A DNA stretch of 33,584 nt, taken from the NCBI GenBank assembly GCA_012519355.1, contig JAAYQJ010000167.1, forward strand, positions 1 to 33,584, in the 5' to 3' direction. This DNA comes from Tissierellia bacterium. Lineage in GTDB: Bacteria; Bacillota; Clostridia; Tissierellales; Tissierellaceae. This document shows, in pieces, positions 16,393-23,542 of the stretch. A program made the position numbers and the translations under genes. Position 1 is the stretch's first letter. Each line of letters starts with the position of its first letter. Under the pieces are notes generated by a model. It made no database searches. It had not been told where the DNA came from and worked only from the letters and a program-made list of their open reading frames with translations.

Positions 16393-16669
16393 CTTTATAT
16401 CTTTCCTTTAACACACCTAAAATATAACCTATAAGTCCAGCACCAATAGCCACTTGAAGTGAGAATAACAAGCTCTCTATCTCACCACTTGGTGGTTCCC
16501 AAAATGACTCGAACCATGGCTCATAATCTGGATTTATCTCTTGAATCACTTCCTCCGCTTGTCCATCAGCTCCACCAAATTCAGAATCTCCTTTTATAAT
16601 TAAGGGAGTAATTACTATTATGGCTATTAAAAATAGTAGAATAATATTTTGTTTAAATAGACTCTTCAA
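16376..16669 (-). CDS. cbiN: CbiN, cobalt transport accessory protein
   Basis: Small membrane protein (97 residues) that works with CbiM to load cobalt. It has two membrane helices: residues about 7-25 ([17 protein letters not shown]) and about 68-87. Between them is an extracytoplasmic loop with [20 protein letters not shown], matching the FGGADGQA-type motif of CbiN. Overlaps with cbiM (17 bases) and cbiQ (17 bases) support strict co-translation. Too short for strong motif statistics, but sequence and order leave little doubt. Confidence 0.93.
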   Translation of the reverse strand: MKSLFKQNIILLFLIAIIVITPLIIKGDSEFGGADGQAEEVIQEINPDYEPWFESFWEPPSGEIESLLFSLQVAIGAGLIGYILGVLKERYKVALNR

Positions 16670-17381
16670 GCTTTATCACTCCTTCTTTTCTATATTCTTG
16701 AATAAGATTAAATACCATTACTGTTACAATCCCCTCAACAATTGCCAATGGCAATTGAGTAACTGCAAATACAGATAAGAACTTTGTAAAGGATACTATA
16801 ATTCCTCCCGTAGTATCTGGGAATGCAAGGGAAAGTTGGATTGACGTAACTATATAAGTAGCCAAATCCCCTAAACTTGCTGCTAGAAAAACAGTAAAGC
16901 CTTTATTTTTACCACCTTTACTCAAAAGCTTATAAATTCCAAAAGATACAAATGGGCCTACTACCGCCATTGAAAATGCATTTGCTCCCAAAGTTGTTAT
17001 CCCTCCATGAGCTAATAATAGGGCTTGAAATAACAGTACTATAGTTCCTATAACTGTCATAGTCATTGGTCCAAATAATATGGCACCTAGCCCTACTCCT
17101 GTTGGGTGAGAACAAGAACCTGTAACCGATGGAATTTTAAGAGCAGATAAAACAAATACGAATCCACCTACTAGACCTAGCATCATTTTATGATCTTGTC
17201 CTTCTCTTAATCCTTTCCCTACCTTTTTAAGTCCTATGACTAAAAATGGTAGAGTTAGTACTGACCAGACAATTGCCCATTTAAGAGGTAAAAAACCCTC
17301 CATAATATGCATTGCCTGTGCAACCTGTGGAGTCGCAACTAAAACAATAAGAGCAATCCACATTAAAAACTTCTTTTTCAT
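16653..17381 (-). CDS. cbiM: CbiM, cobalt ECF-transporter substrate-specific component
   Basis: Membrane unit that binds Co2+ for import. The 242-residue precursor begins with a signal peptide ending TPQVAQA (residues 17-23); removal would leave [13 protein letters not shown], the conserved N-terminus whose Met and His form the metal site. [17 protein letters not shown] (about 89-105) supplies the other conserved His. Around six hydrophobic segments follow. The ATG has GAGGTGAT closely upstream. It is the first gene after the cobalamin riboswitch and terminator, so it and the genes behind it should be switched down when B12 is plentiful. Confidence 0.95.
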   Translation of the reverse strand: MKKKFLMWIALIVLVATPQVAQAMHIMEGFLPLKWAIVWSVLTLPFLVIGLKKVGKGLREGQDHKMMLGLVGGFVFVLSALKIPSVTGSCSHPTGVGLGAILFGPMTMTVIGTIVLLFQALLLAHGGITTLGANAFSMAVVGPFVSFGIYKLLSKGGKNKGFTVFLAASLGDLATYIVTSIQLSLAFPDTTGGIIVSFTKFLSVFAVTQLPLAIVEGIVTVMVFNLIQEYRKEGVIKLEESI

Positions 17382-17428
17382 ATAATCACCTCACATTTAT
17401 TTTAAAGGAATAACCTTTACTAAGTTAG

Positions 17429-17548
17429 GTGACCTATGAAGGAAAATAAAAATCCCTAACCTGAATAGATTAGGGATGGAAATTATACTAATACAAATAT
17501 AATACAAAATAGTATAATTATAAGTTTTTCCTTCCCTCCGAAGGTCAC
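17429..17548 (-). promoter_or_regulatory. Riboswitch expression platform with alternative pairing
   Basis: In the RNA, GTGACCT and GAAGGAAAA (plus coordinates 17548-17526) can pair with TTTTCCTTC and AGGTCAC (17446-17429) across the terminator hairpin. The same 5' arm can instead form a small local hairpin CCTTC-GGAGG-GAAGG (17544-17530), placed where the P13/L13 element usually lies. The two structures exclude each other, so this is a candidate switch. The kissing-loop match to L5 (CCACTG) is imperfect. Confidence 0.5.
17443..17477 (-). terminator. Intrinsic terminator of the riboswitch
   Basis: Read on the minus strand, ATCCCTAA (17477-17470) and TTAGGGAT (17459-17452) form an 8-bp stem with a 10-base loop, followed at once by TTTTATTTT. 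It lies between the cobalamin aptamer and cbiM, so it is the probable off-switch for the operon. Confidence 0.8.
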
Positions 17549-17551
17549 TTC

Positions 17552-17714
17552 AATACCATTAGGCAGGTCTCCTGACTTGTGATTCATTTTACTCTCAGCA
17601 CCTTCCCGGATTGGTCCAGTGGTATACGCTGATTTCATCATCACTTACAGTAGCGGGGGCTGTATGGGATTTTCACCCATTTCCCTATTAATCCTTAACG
17701 GAACCTAAAGTATT
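17552..17714 (-). ncRNA. Cobalamin (adenosylcobalamin-type) riboswitch aptamer
   Basis: On the minus strand the RNA reads, in order, GGGAAATGGGTGAAAATCCC, CAGCCCCCGCTACTG, the L5 element ACCACTGG, GGGAAGG and the B12-box-type GTCAGGAGACCTGCC. These are the conserved parts of the class I cobalamin riboswitch in correct order and spacing. The ends given are the inferred P1 strands (AATAC...TTAGG at 17714-17704 and CCTAA...GTATT at 17563-17552). The aptamer precedes cbiM by about 170 bases and is followed by an intrinsic terminator, so binding of cobalamin is expected to stop transcription. Confidence 0.95.
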
Positions 17715-17734
17715 CTTATTCAATTTTCATTTTT

Positions 17735-17763
17735 ATGCTACCATAAAACAAAAATTAATACAA
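17735..17763 (-). promoter_or_regulatory. Predicted promoter of the riboswitch-cbiM transcript
   Basis: TTGTAT (17763-17758), a 17-base spacer and TAGCAT (17740-17735) read toward the riboswitch, with a start predicted about 13 bases before P1. Both boxes are imperfect. Readthrough from cbiB is an alternative, since no terminator is visible after cbiB. Confidence 0.4.
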
Positions 17764-17803
17764 GATATTTTTATTAGTATATTGGGACTACTTATAATGT
17801 ATT

Positions 17804-18739
17804 TTACTTTATTAGCTTGATTAAAGTATAAATAACTACTAGCAACACTTGGCTACGGTACATAATTTCTATAGAATTTTTTATATGTTTTTTGTTTATA
17901 GGATTTATTTTATCTCCAATAGTAGGCTTTTCTACTAGCTTTCCATGATAATAGTTGCTACCACCTAATTGGATACCTAAAAGTCCTGCTACCGCCCCTT
18001 CAGGATAAGGAGCATTTGGACTTTTGTGATTTTTCCTATCTCTAAACATTATTTTAATACCATTTACAAGATTAAACCTACCTATAGACCCTAAGGACAT
18101 AAGTAAGCCTGTAATTCTAGCTGGTAGAAAATTAAATATATCATCTAGCTTTGCAGGAAAATATCCAAGGTCCTTATACTTTTCATTCATATAGCCAAGC
18201 ATAGAGTCCATAGTATTAATAAATTTATAGGCTAGTCCACCTGGTGCTCCTAATAGGGTAATGTAAAATAAAGGAGCTATGACTCCATCCGAAGTATTTT
18301 CTGCTACTGTTTCAACTGTTGCCCTAACAATTCCTTCTTCATATAAATTCTTTGTATCCCTACCTACTATATAGGATAACCTAATTCTTGCTTCTTCTAT
18401 CCCTAAGTTCAAGGCCTTATATACCTTCATAGCCTCATAATGCAAGGATCTTGCAGCTATGCAAGTATATATTAGATAAACATTGACTATATTATACAAG
18501 ATGTTATAGGGTTTAATTGCTTTTAGCAGTAAAAATGGTATAAGGAATCCAAGACTAATATTGATTACTACAATTATAAAGCCTGCAAATTTCAAGCCCT
18601 TATTAGTTTTAGCTATTCTTCTAGCTACTTTGTCCTCAAGGGATATTATCCTCCCCATTAGCTTTACTGGGTGGGGAAAACTATAGGGGTCTCCTAATAT
18701 AAAGTCTAATATTACTGCCAATATTATATTGGTTACCAT
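17804..18739 (-). CDS. cbiB: CbiB/CobD, adenosylcobinamide-phosphate synthase
   Basis: Membrane enzyme that joins aminopropanol phosphate to adenosylcobyric acid, giving adenosylcobinamide phosphate. The 311 residues are normal. ILDFILGDPYSFPHPVKLMGRII is the hallmark N-terminus. Membrane helices lie around residues 51-70 and 78-97 and at the C-terminus. RLSYIVGRDTKNLYEEGIVRATVETVAENTSDGVIAPLFY (about 120-159) holds the invariant VGRDT and ETVAENTSDGV motifs, and the HKSPNAPYPEGAVAGLLGIQLGG region (about 238-260) is present. It follows cobQ by about 30 bases and lies before the riboswitch, so it belongs to the upstream transcript with cobQ and the CbiR-like gene. Confidence 0.95.
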   Translation of the reverse strand: MVTNIILAVILDFILGDPYSFPHPVKLMGRIISLEDKVARRIAKTNKGLKFAGFIIVVINISLGFLIPFLLLKAIKPYNILYNIVNVYLIYTCIAARSLHYEAMKVYKALNLGIEEARIRLSYIVGRDTKNLYEEGIVRATVETVAENTSDGVIAPLFYITLLGAPGGLAYKFINTMDSMLGYMNEKYKDLGYFPAKLDDIFNFLPARITGLLMSLGSIGRFNLVNGIKIMFRDRKNHKSPNAPYPEGAVAGLLGIQLGGSNYYHGKLVEKPTIGDKINPINKKHIKNSIEIMYRSQVLLVVIYTLIKLIK

Positions 18740-18770
18740 CTTTCTTCTCCTTTTATGCTACAAACAAGGA

Positions 18771-19613
18771 TTAATCTAATCCCATAATTTTATAGATGTA
18801 GTTAATATCCATATTTTCTCGGATGACCTTAGATAGTTTATCTAATTCCCTATTTATCTCTTCCATGGTTTGCTCAATTTTATTGCATTTTTTATCATAG
18901 TCTACTAAACTATCTTCATCTACTAATTCTAAGTGTGCAAAGGGAATTGTTCCTACAACTGGAATATTTAACAGTTCTTCTATCATTTTAATTCCTGGAT
19001 CTAGTAGGGTCTTGTCTCCTCTGAATTTATTTATTATAAGTCCCTTTATTCTTTTTCTTTCATGGTCTTCTAATAACATTACAGTACCATAAAGGGAAGC
19101 AAATACTCCTCCTCTATCAATATCTGCTACTAGGAGGACTGGGGCATCGGCCATTTCAGCAATTCCCATATTTACAATATCATTTTCTTTTAGGTTTATT
19201 TCTGCTGGACTACCTGCCCCCTCTATAACAACTATATCATTTTCATTTTCTATCTCTCTATATGTATCTAGTATCATGGGTTTAAGAATATTCTTATACT
19301 TAAAATATTCCCTAGCCTCCATATGGTCTTTATCTTCACCTTTTAATACAACCATAGACCCCTTATCAGTTTTTGGTATAAGTAAGATTGGGTTCATATT
19401 TGGATGGGGTTCAAGACCTGCAGCTATTGCCTGTAAAGTCTGGGCAGTACTAATCTTGTATCCTTCTTTAGTTGTATAATATTTTGAAGACATATTTTGA
19501 GACTTAAATGGATAAACCTTATAGCCATCTTCTTTAAATATCTTACAAAGGCCTGTACATAATAGGCTCTTGCCTGCTGAAGATGTAGTACCTTGTATCA
19601 TAATATTTGCCAT
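18771..19613 (-). CDS. cobQ: Cobyric acid synthase (CobQ/CbiP) lacking the glutaminase domain
   Basis: CobQ amidates the b, d, e and g side chains of adenosylcobyrinate a,c-diamide; family members are usually near 500 residues. This one has only 280. The N-terminal synthetase domain (about 1-238) is complete: P-loop TTSSAGKS (9-16), [21 protein letters not shown]-like [35 protein letters not shown] (128-141), [13 protein letters not shown] (164-176) and [12 protein letters not shown]. Straight after EDSLVDYD (233-240) comes a short tail, [20 protein letters not shown], which resembles the extreme C-terminus of full-length CobQ. The roughly 200-residue amidotransferase domain between them is missing, without any visible frameshift. 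Ammonia would have to be free or come from another protein. It could also be a non-functional remnant, but the open frame, intact motifs and the matching defect in CbiA argue against that. Confidence 0.88.
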   Translation of the reverse strand: MANIMIQGTTSSAGKSLLCTGLCKIFKEDGYKVYPFKSQNMSSKYYTTKEGYKISTAQTLQAIAAGLEPHPNMNPILLIPKTDKGSMVVLKGEDKDHMEAREYFKYKNILKPMILDTYREIENENDIVVIEGAGSPAEINLKENDIVNMGIAEMADAPVLLVADIDRGGVFASLYGTVMLLEDHERKRIKGLIINKFRGDKTLLDPGIKMIEELLNIPVVGTIPFAHLELVDEDSLVDYDKKCNKIEQTMEEINRELDKLSKVIRENMDINYIYKIMGLD

Positions 19614-19624
19614 ATCTACGCCTC

Positions 19625-20377
19625 CTACCTATATTTTCTTATTTCTTCTTTTAAATTTTCTATCTTATATTCTAAGGATAGTATGGGATTTAAATTATAT
19701 TTATCTACTAAATAATATAGGTCTACTATTTCTTCTATAATAGGACTTTGGTGAAGATCGTATTGGCCATCATTAGAATGAATATGAATATATTCAATAT
19801 AATCTCCTAACTCCCTAATCCAATCTTCTAAAGAGGCTGTCCCGAGTTTAGCATGGCCTATATCTAAATTAATTTTAATTTTAGGTAAGGCTATGGTATC
19901 TATTAATTCCCCTAACATAGTTGGAGTTTCTTCAAAGATATTTTCTAGAAGAATAGTTCCCTTATAGTCTGGCACTTCATCCAATATCTTTAACCAAAAT
20001 TCCTTAGCCTGCATATTATTTAACTTCCTTAATCTCGGCTCATTTAAATATGGATTTATTTGACTATGAAATATTAGATAGTCTATGTCTAATTCCCTTG
20101 CTGCTTTTATTGTATATAGGTATTTTTTATAGCTAATTTCTCTAATGTCCTTGTCTGGACTAGCTGGTTTCAAGTCTAAGAAGGGACCATGTAAGGCTTT
20201 TATATTGTTAAAATCCTTAAGTAGGACTTTATAGTCACCTATTATTCTATTCCTATCCACTAAGGATAGATTTGGTTCCACAAAATCCTGCAATTCTACA
20301 CCAAGATTTAGGGCCTTTATTTGATCAATATTTAATTCTCCCATATGTGACACTGCAATTAAAATTTTTCTTCCCAT
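19625..20377 (-). CDS. CbiR-like TIM-barrel protein (AP endonuclease 2 / sugar isomerase fold)
   Basis: A 250-residue TIM-barrel protein of the xylose-isomerase-like/AP-endonuclease-2 superfamily. Candidate metal ligands lie at the ends of successive strands: His63 (ALHGPF), His104 (IFHSQ), Glu145 (ILLENIFEE), Asp172 and His175 ([10 protein letters not shown]), His198/His200 (YIHIHSNDG) and Glu236 (LSLEYK). CbiR, the cobamide-remodelling hydrolase described from Akkermansia, belongs to this superfamily, and homologues occur in cobalamin loci. Position 11 bases before cobQ makes a CbiR role plausible: removing the nucleotide loop of imported cobamides to feed rebuilding. The ATG at 20377 follows AGGGAGA at six bases, so I prefer it to the upstream TTG at 20422. 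It could be a different hydrolase or isomerase; the fold is sure, the function is not. Confidence 0.6.
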   Translation of the reverse strand: MGRKILIAVSHMGELNIDQIKALNLGVELQDFVEPNLSLVDRNRIIGDYKVLLKDFNNIKALHGPFLDLKPASPDKDIREISYKKYLYTIKAARELDIDYLIFHSQINPYLNEPRLRKLNNMQAKEFWLKILDEVPDYKGTILLENIFEETPTMLGELIDTIALPKIKINLDIGHAKLGTASLEDWIRELGDYIEYIHIHSNDGQYDLHQSPIIEEIVDLYYLVDKYNLNPILSLEYKIENLKEEIRKYR

Positions 20378-20425
20378 AATTTTCTCCCTAAATAGTTCCA
20401 AGAGCAACCTCCCCGGCCTCAAACT

Positions 20426-20472
20426 AATTTCCTTATAAGAAATTCATTCTTTTAGATGATTCCATTATATCA
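20426..20472 (-). promoter_or_regulatory. Extended -10 promoter and leader inverted repeat before the CbiR-like gene
   Basis: TGATATAAT (20472-20464) is an extended -10 box; no good -35 is seen. About 25 bases further lies a near-perfect inverted repeat AATTTCTTATAAGGAAATT (20444-20426), a possible operator or leader hairpin. No cobalamin riboswitch signature is present in this leader. The rest of the gene-free stretch 20378-20709 holds only AT-rich sequence and the hairpin at 20537. Confidence 0.45.
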
Positions 20473-20536
20473 AATAAAAAAATATTCTCTACTCTTTTTT
20501 ACTTTTCCTTTATTATTGTCCCAAAAAATGCTTGAA

Positions 20537-20555
20537 GCCCTGGTTAAACCAGGGC
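20537..20555 (-). terminator. Strong GC hairpin between the response regulator and the B12 operon
   Basis: GCCCTGG and CCAGGGC pair in a 7-bp GC-rich stem with a TTTAA loop (minus reading). ATTTTTTGG follows on the minus strand after about nine bases. It lies about 155 bases beyond the response-regulator stop, before the CbiR-like promoter, and probably ends the two-component transcript. Confidence 0.6.
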
Positions 20556-20709
20556 CTTTCATCTTTTGTTTCTTAGTTTTTTATCCTTAGTTGGTATATT
20601 ATGTAGTTATAAGCAAGTCCAAGGTTCTCTAATAACTACAAGTTAAATATATCATTAAATACTTTTAAATAAAATCCTGAATTTTGTCCTTACATTAGGT
20701 ACATCTGTC

Positions 20710-21354
20710 CTATTTTATATCCCTATTCCTTATCCAATATGCTGCAGCTTCTGTTCTATTGGAAACATTTATCTTTTTAAAAATATTGCTTACATAGTTT
20801 CTTACGGTCTTCTCTGATATGTATAATGAAGCGCCTATTTCCTTATTAGTTTTTCCCAAACTTAACATTTCCAGTATTTCCTTTTCCTTTGGACTTAAGA
20901 TCGAATCCTCCATTGAACTGCTTTTATCCTTCTTAATATTAGTAAAAATTATTTCTGTTACTGAAGAATCCAATACTGATTCTCCTTCATAGACAGATAT
21001 TATAGTTTTAATTAATTCTTCTGCATCAGCATTTTTAAGTAGATAACCATCTACACCAGATCTTATGGCCTCTACTACTAAGTGGTCTTCAGTATAGGCT
21101 GTTAATATTATTATTTTTATTTCAGGAAATATGTTCTTTATGCTATTACATCCGCTAATCCCATCTCCATCTGGTAATTTAAAATCCAACAATACTACAT
21201 CAGGCTTAAGTTCCTTTATCATGTCAATTCCTTCGTTTAAGGTTGAAGCTTCACCACATACTTCTAACCTATTATCCAGTTGTAATAATAGTCTTAAGCC
21301 TTCCCTTACCACACTATGATCGTCAACTAATAAAACTCTTATGGCTTTTGTCAT
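20710..21354 (-). CDS. NarL/LuxR-family response regulator
   Basis: DNA-binding partner of the adjacent kinase. From the ATG at 21354 the protein has 214 residues; a TTG fifteen bases upstream is in frame, but GGGAGGG is six bases before the ATG and decides the start. The receiver domain (about 1-120) has the acidic pair DD at 11-12, phosphoacceptor Asp57 in VVLLDFKLPDGDG, the conserved Thr in ILTAYTED and Lys in LLKNADAEE. A C-terminal LuxR-type helix-turn-helix (about 148-205) contains LSPKEKEILEMLSLGKTNKEI and SEKTVRNYVSNIFKKI. It begins two bases after the kinase stop. Probable targets are the neighbouring lipoprotein operon, by location only. Confidence 0.93.
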   Translation of the reverse strand: MTKAIRVLLVDDHSVVREGLRLLLQLDNRLEVCGEASTLNEGIDMIKELKPDVVLLDFKLPDGDGISGCNSIKNIFPEIKIIILTAYTEDHLVVEAIRSGVDGYLLKNADAEELIKTIISVYEGESVLDSSVTEIIFTNIKKDKSSSMEDSILSPKEKEILEMLSLGKTNKEIGASLYISEKTVRNYVSNIFKKINVSNRTEAAAYWIRNRDIK

Positions 21355-21356
21355 CT

Positions 21357-22727
21357 TTATCCCTCCCAAGGGACTATAAGTCTAATTTTTGTTCCACTGT
21401 CAATGGCTTCAATATTTAATAATCCACCAATTCTTTTAGCTCTGGCCTCCATTGATGTAAGACCTAAATGCTTATCATCATGGTTTATAGTCCCGATACC
21501 AATGCCATTATCTAATATTTCAATATGCAAAAAGTTCTCTTGGGCTTCGATATTGATTTTACCCTCAGTTCCTTGCGAATGTTTAATAATATTCGTTATA
21601 GCTTCTTTTATAATATAATATATTTGTGTAGATTTTTCAGAGGATAACCTTCCACAGTTTAAGGAATACTCACTATTTAAGCTTAACTTTATCTCTTGAT
21701 TTTCATTTAATTTACTTATCATTTGTTGGATATTCTCATTTAAATCTTCAATTTCTATTGTTTCCAAAGTGTTAGATGATAGAAACTTTCTTGTCTTATT
21801 TATTGTGCTATTTATATCATTTTTGATTTGCTTTAGTAAGTCTTGATTTTCCCTATTCTTCATTAAATACTCTATTTTTAATCCTACACCATATAAATCT
21901 TGTATAATGCCATCATGTAATTCAATACCTAATTTTCTCCTTGCTTCGGAAGTTATTCTGTGCTCTTCCAGCCTTTTTAATCTTTCCTTCTGTTCCCAAC
22001 CAAAGGTATCTATTACTTTTATTAATAGGCTGTTAATCATTATCCCAACAGATGCTTTTACAACTTGTATGGGAATATGAAATGTATTGGATATTAATTG
22101 GCAATTTATTACATTTGCTGGAAAAAAATCCATTTTACATACAAATAGACCTTCCAATATACCGTATACCAAAAAAATGTTTGCAAGGGCAAAATACCTC
22201 TTTGCCATTAGATAGGACTTGTTTTTCTTTATTTCCTTAGAATTCATGTAAAGGGCTATGGCTGAAATTAATCCACTTGGTAGTGCCAATATATATCTTG
22301 CAATTATAGTATTGTATTCTGGATTATTAGAATGATAGTCTAGTCCATAATAATTAACCAGACTAATATATCCAATAAACCAAAGAATACTAATAATGGC
22401 AGGTACTTTTAAGGCATATGCTTTTCTCTTTTCCTTTAATGGCAAAAGGCTAATGCCAAAATACATTAGGTAAGCAAAGGATGCAACTTTAAATACCTGT
22501 TTAACATTGAAGATAATAGGCTCATACTCCATAAATAATTCTGTGAGTGTAGCCATTGTCATCCATTCAGATGTACCATGGAGGATTCCAAAATATCCTA
22601 GATATTTTAACGACTTTACCAAGGGTAGGTTTGTCAGTTCCTTACCCTTGTCTTGGATTGAGAATATCCCCATATTAATAAAGGCAAAACCATATATTAA
22701 ATATATTATAAAAAATACCTCTGGCAT
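21357..22727 (-). CDS. Membrane sensor histidine kinase (HisKA_3 / NarX-LiaS type)
   Basis: A 456-residue sensor kinase. The N-terminal half (about residues 3-236) has some seven hydrophobic segments and little extracytoplasmic sequence, so it senses within or near the membrane. A short coiled linker (RLKRLEEHRITSEARRKL) follows. Then comes the HisKA_3 dimerisation domain with His271 in GIELHDGIIQDLYG, and an HATPase domain with N-box KEAITNIIKHSQG (about 380-392), G1 DNGIGIG and GLTSMEARAKRIGG. AAGGGGAT precedes its ATG. It is translationally coupled to the response regulator. The signal is unknown; the neighbouring rhodanese and flavin-type lipoproteins hint at a redox or sulfur signal, as inference. 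Confidence 0.92.
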   Translation of the reverse strand: MPEVFFIIYLIYGFAFINMGIFSIQDKGKELTNLPLVKSLKYLGYFGILHGTSEWMTMATLTELFMEYEPIIFNVKQVFKVASFAYLMYFGISLLPLKEKRKAYALKVPAIISILWFIGYISLVNYYGLDYHSNNPEYNTIIARYILALPSGLISAIALYMNSKEIKKNKSYLMAKRYFALANIFLVYGILEGLFVCKMDFFPANVINCQLISNTFHIPIQVVKASVGIMINSLLIKVIDTFGWEQKERLKRLEEHRITSEARRKLGIELHDGIIQDLYGVGLKIEYLMKNRENQDLLKQIKNDINSTINKTRKFLSSNTLETIEIEDLNENIQQMISKLNENQEIKLSLNSEYSLNCGRLSSEKSTQIYYIIKEAITNIIKHSQGTEGKINIEAQENFLHIEILDNGIGIGTINHDDKHLGLTSMEARAKRIGGLLNIEAIDSGTKIRLIVPWEG

Positions 22728-22748
22728 AAAAATATCCCCTTTGTATAT

Positions 22749-22757
22749 ATTATATCA
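22749..22757 (-). promoter_or_regulatory. Extended -10 promoter of the two-component operon
   Basis: TGATATAAT (22757-22749) lies 22 bases before the kinase ATG. No convincing -35 is present, as is common for extended -10 promoters. Confidence 0.5.
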
Positions 22758-22892
22758 TAAAACTTGGACTTCAGATTTCATTAGTATCTTATTATCCATA
22801 CCTAGTTCTTTTTCTCTGTTAATAGAATATCATAAAAATGAGGATTGATAAAGTAATAGAGTTGTTATTATATAAAAAGTACTACAAAACTA

Positions 22893-22925
22893 TGAGCCCT
22901 TATTTCATGTGAAATTAAGGGCTCA
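22893..22925 (-). terminator. Long hairpin after the lipoprotein operon
   Basis: TGAGCCCTTA and TAAGGGCTCA pair over ten bases, with further TTTC/GAAA pairing inside. It sits just past the stop of the flavin-type lipoprotein. Its T-tract is modest (TAGTTTTG), so it may be a terminator or an mRNA 3'-end stabiliser. Confidence 0.65.
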
Positions 22926-22933
22926 AACATTCA

Positions 22934-23530
22934 CTATTTATAATACTTATTTACATGGTAATCAAATAAGGCATGTAATACTGCCAAAGTATTATCTACA
23001 GATACTGTAGCACCTGTATAGGCATCTACGAAATCAACCTTTTGTCCGCTTCTTTCTACTTGTCCAGCATCTTTAATATCTCTTAATGTATTCAATCCAT
23101 CTACTTCTGCCTTGCTCTTATATTGTAAATATGGTAACAATTCTTTTTCTATTTCTTCATATGTAACTCCATTTACTGGGTTTGTTGGGCTATCTCCCCA
23201 AAAATGATAGCTTATATTCCTTATAGTTGCTTCTTCAGGACTATTGTTGTTATTGTTGATTTCTACATATAAGAGATGCTGGTAGTTTTCAGATGCTGCT
23301 CTACAAGTACAAGATAAGTAGCTTACTTGGTACTTAGTATAATTGTCCATCTCATATTCAAATAGTATTACAGCAGCATAGTCATTTAGTTCGTTACCTT
23401 TACGATGTTTATAAGTGATAATTTTTTCATTGCTAAAATTGTCAAAATCCATATTGGCTGCACTTTGGGAACATCCAGTTAGTAGCAAAATCAATAATAA
23501 AAATAATGCTAAGTATTGTATTTTTTTCAT
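22934..23530 (-). CDS. Lipoprotein with FMN-binding (TGAT flavinylation-type) motif
   Basis: A 198-residue exported lipoprotein with lipobox LTGC (lipid Cys20). Near the C-terminus DAYTGATVS (169-177) matches the D-x-x-[S/T]-G-A-T signature at which ApbE attaches FMN in RnfG/NqrC-type and other extracytoplasmic electron carriers. This suggests a covalently flavinylated surface protein. SCTCRAASENYQH (73-85) adds a C-x-C pair (Cys74, Cys76) that could be redox-active or bind a metal. The region 110-150 has no motif I recognise. It is 12 bases after the rhodanese-like lipoprotein gene and shares its promoter. FMN attachment is inferred; it lacks a clear full FMN_bind domain outside the motif. 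Confidence 0.65.
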   Translation of the reverse strand: MKKIQYLALFLLLILLLTGCSQSAANMDFDNFSNEKIITYKHRKGNELNDYAAVILFEYEMDNYTKYQVSYLSCTCRAASENYQHLLYVEINNNNNSPEEATIRNISYHFWGDSPTNPVNGVTYEEIEKELLPYLQYKSKAEVDGLNTLRDIKDAGQVERSGQKVDFVDAYTGATVSVDNTLAVLHALFDYHVNKYYK

Positions 23531-23542
23531 AATGTCCTCCTG

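Noticed and set aside
18771-19613. Short cobQ as a frameshift or nonsense pseudogene
   Set aside because: A downstream frame with amidotransferase motifs would then be expected between 18771 and the start of cbiB. Only about 30 bases remain there, and the tail matches the family's own C-terminus, so this is a clean internal loss.
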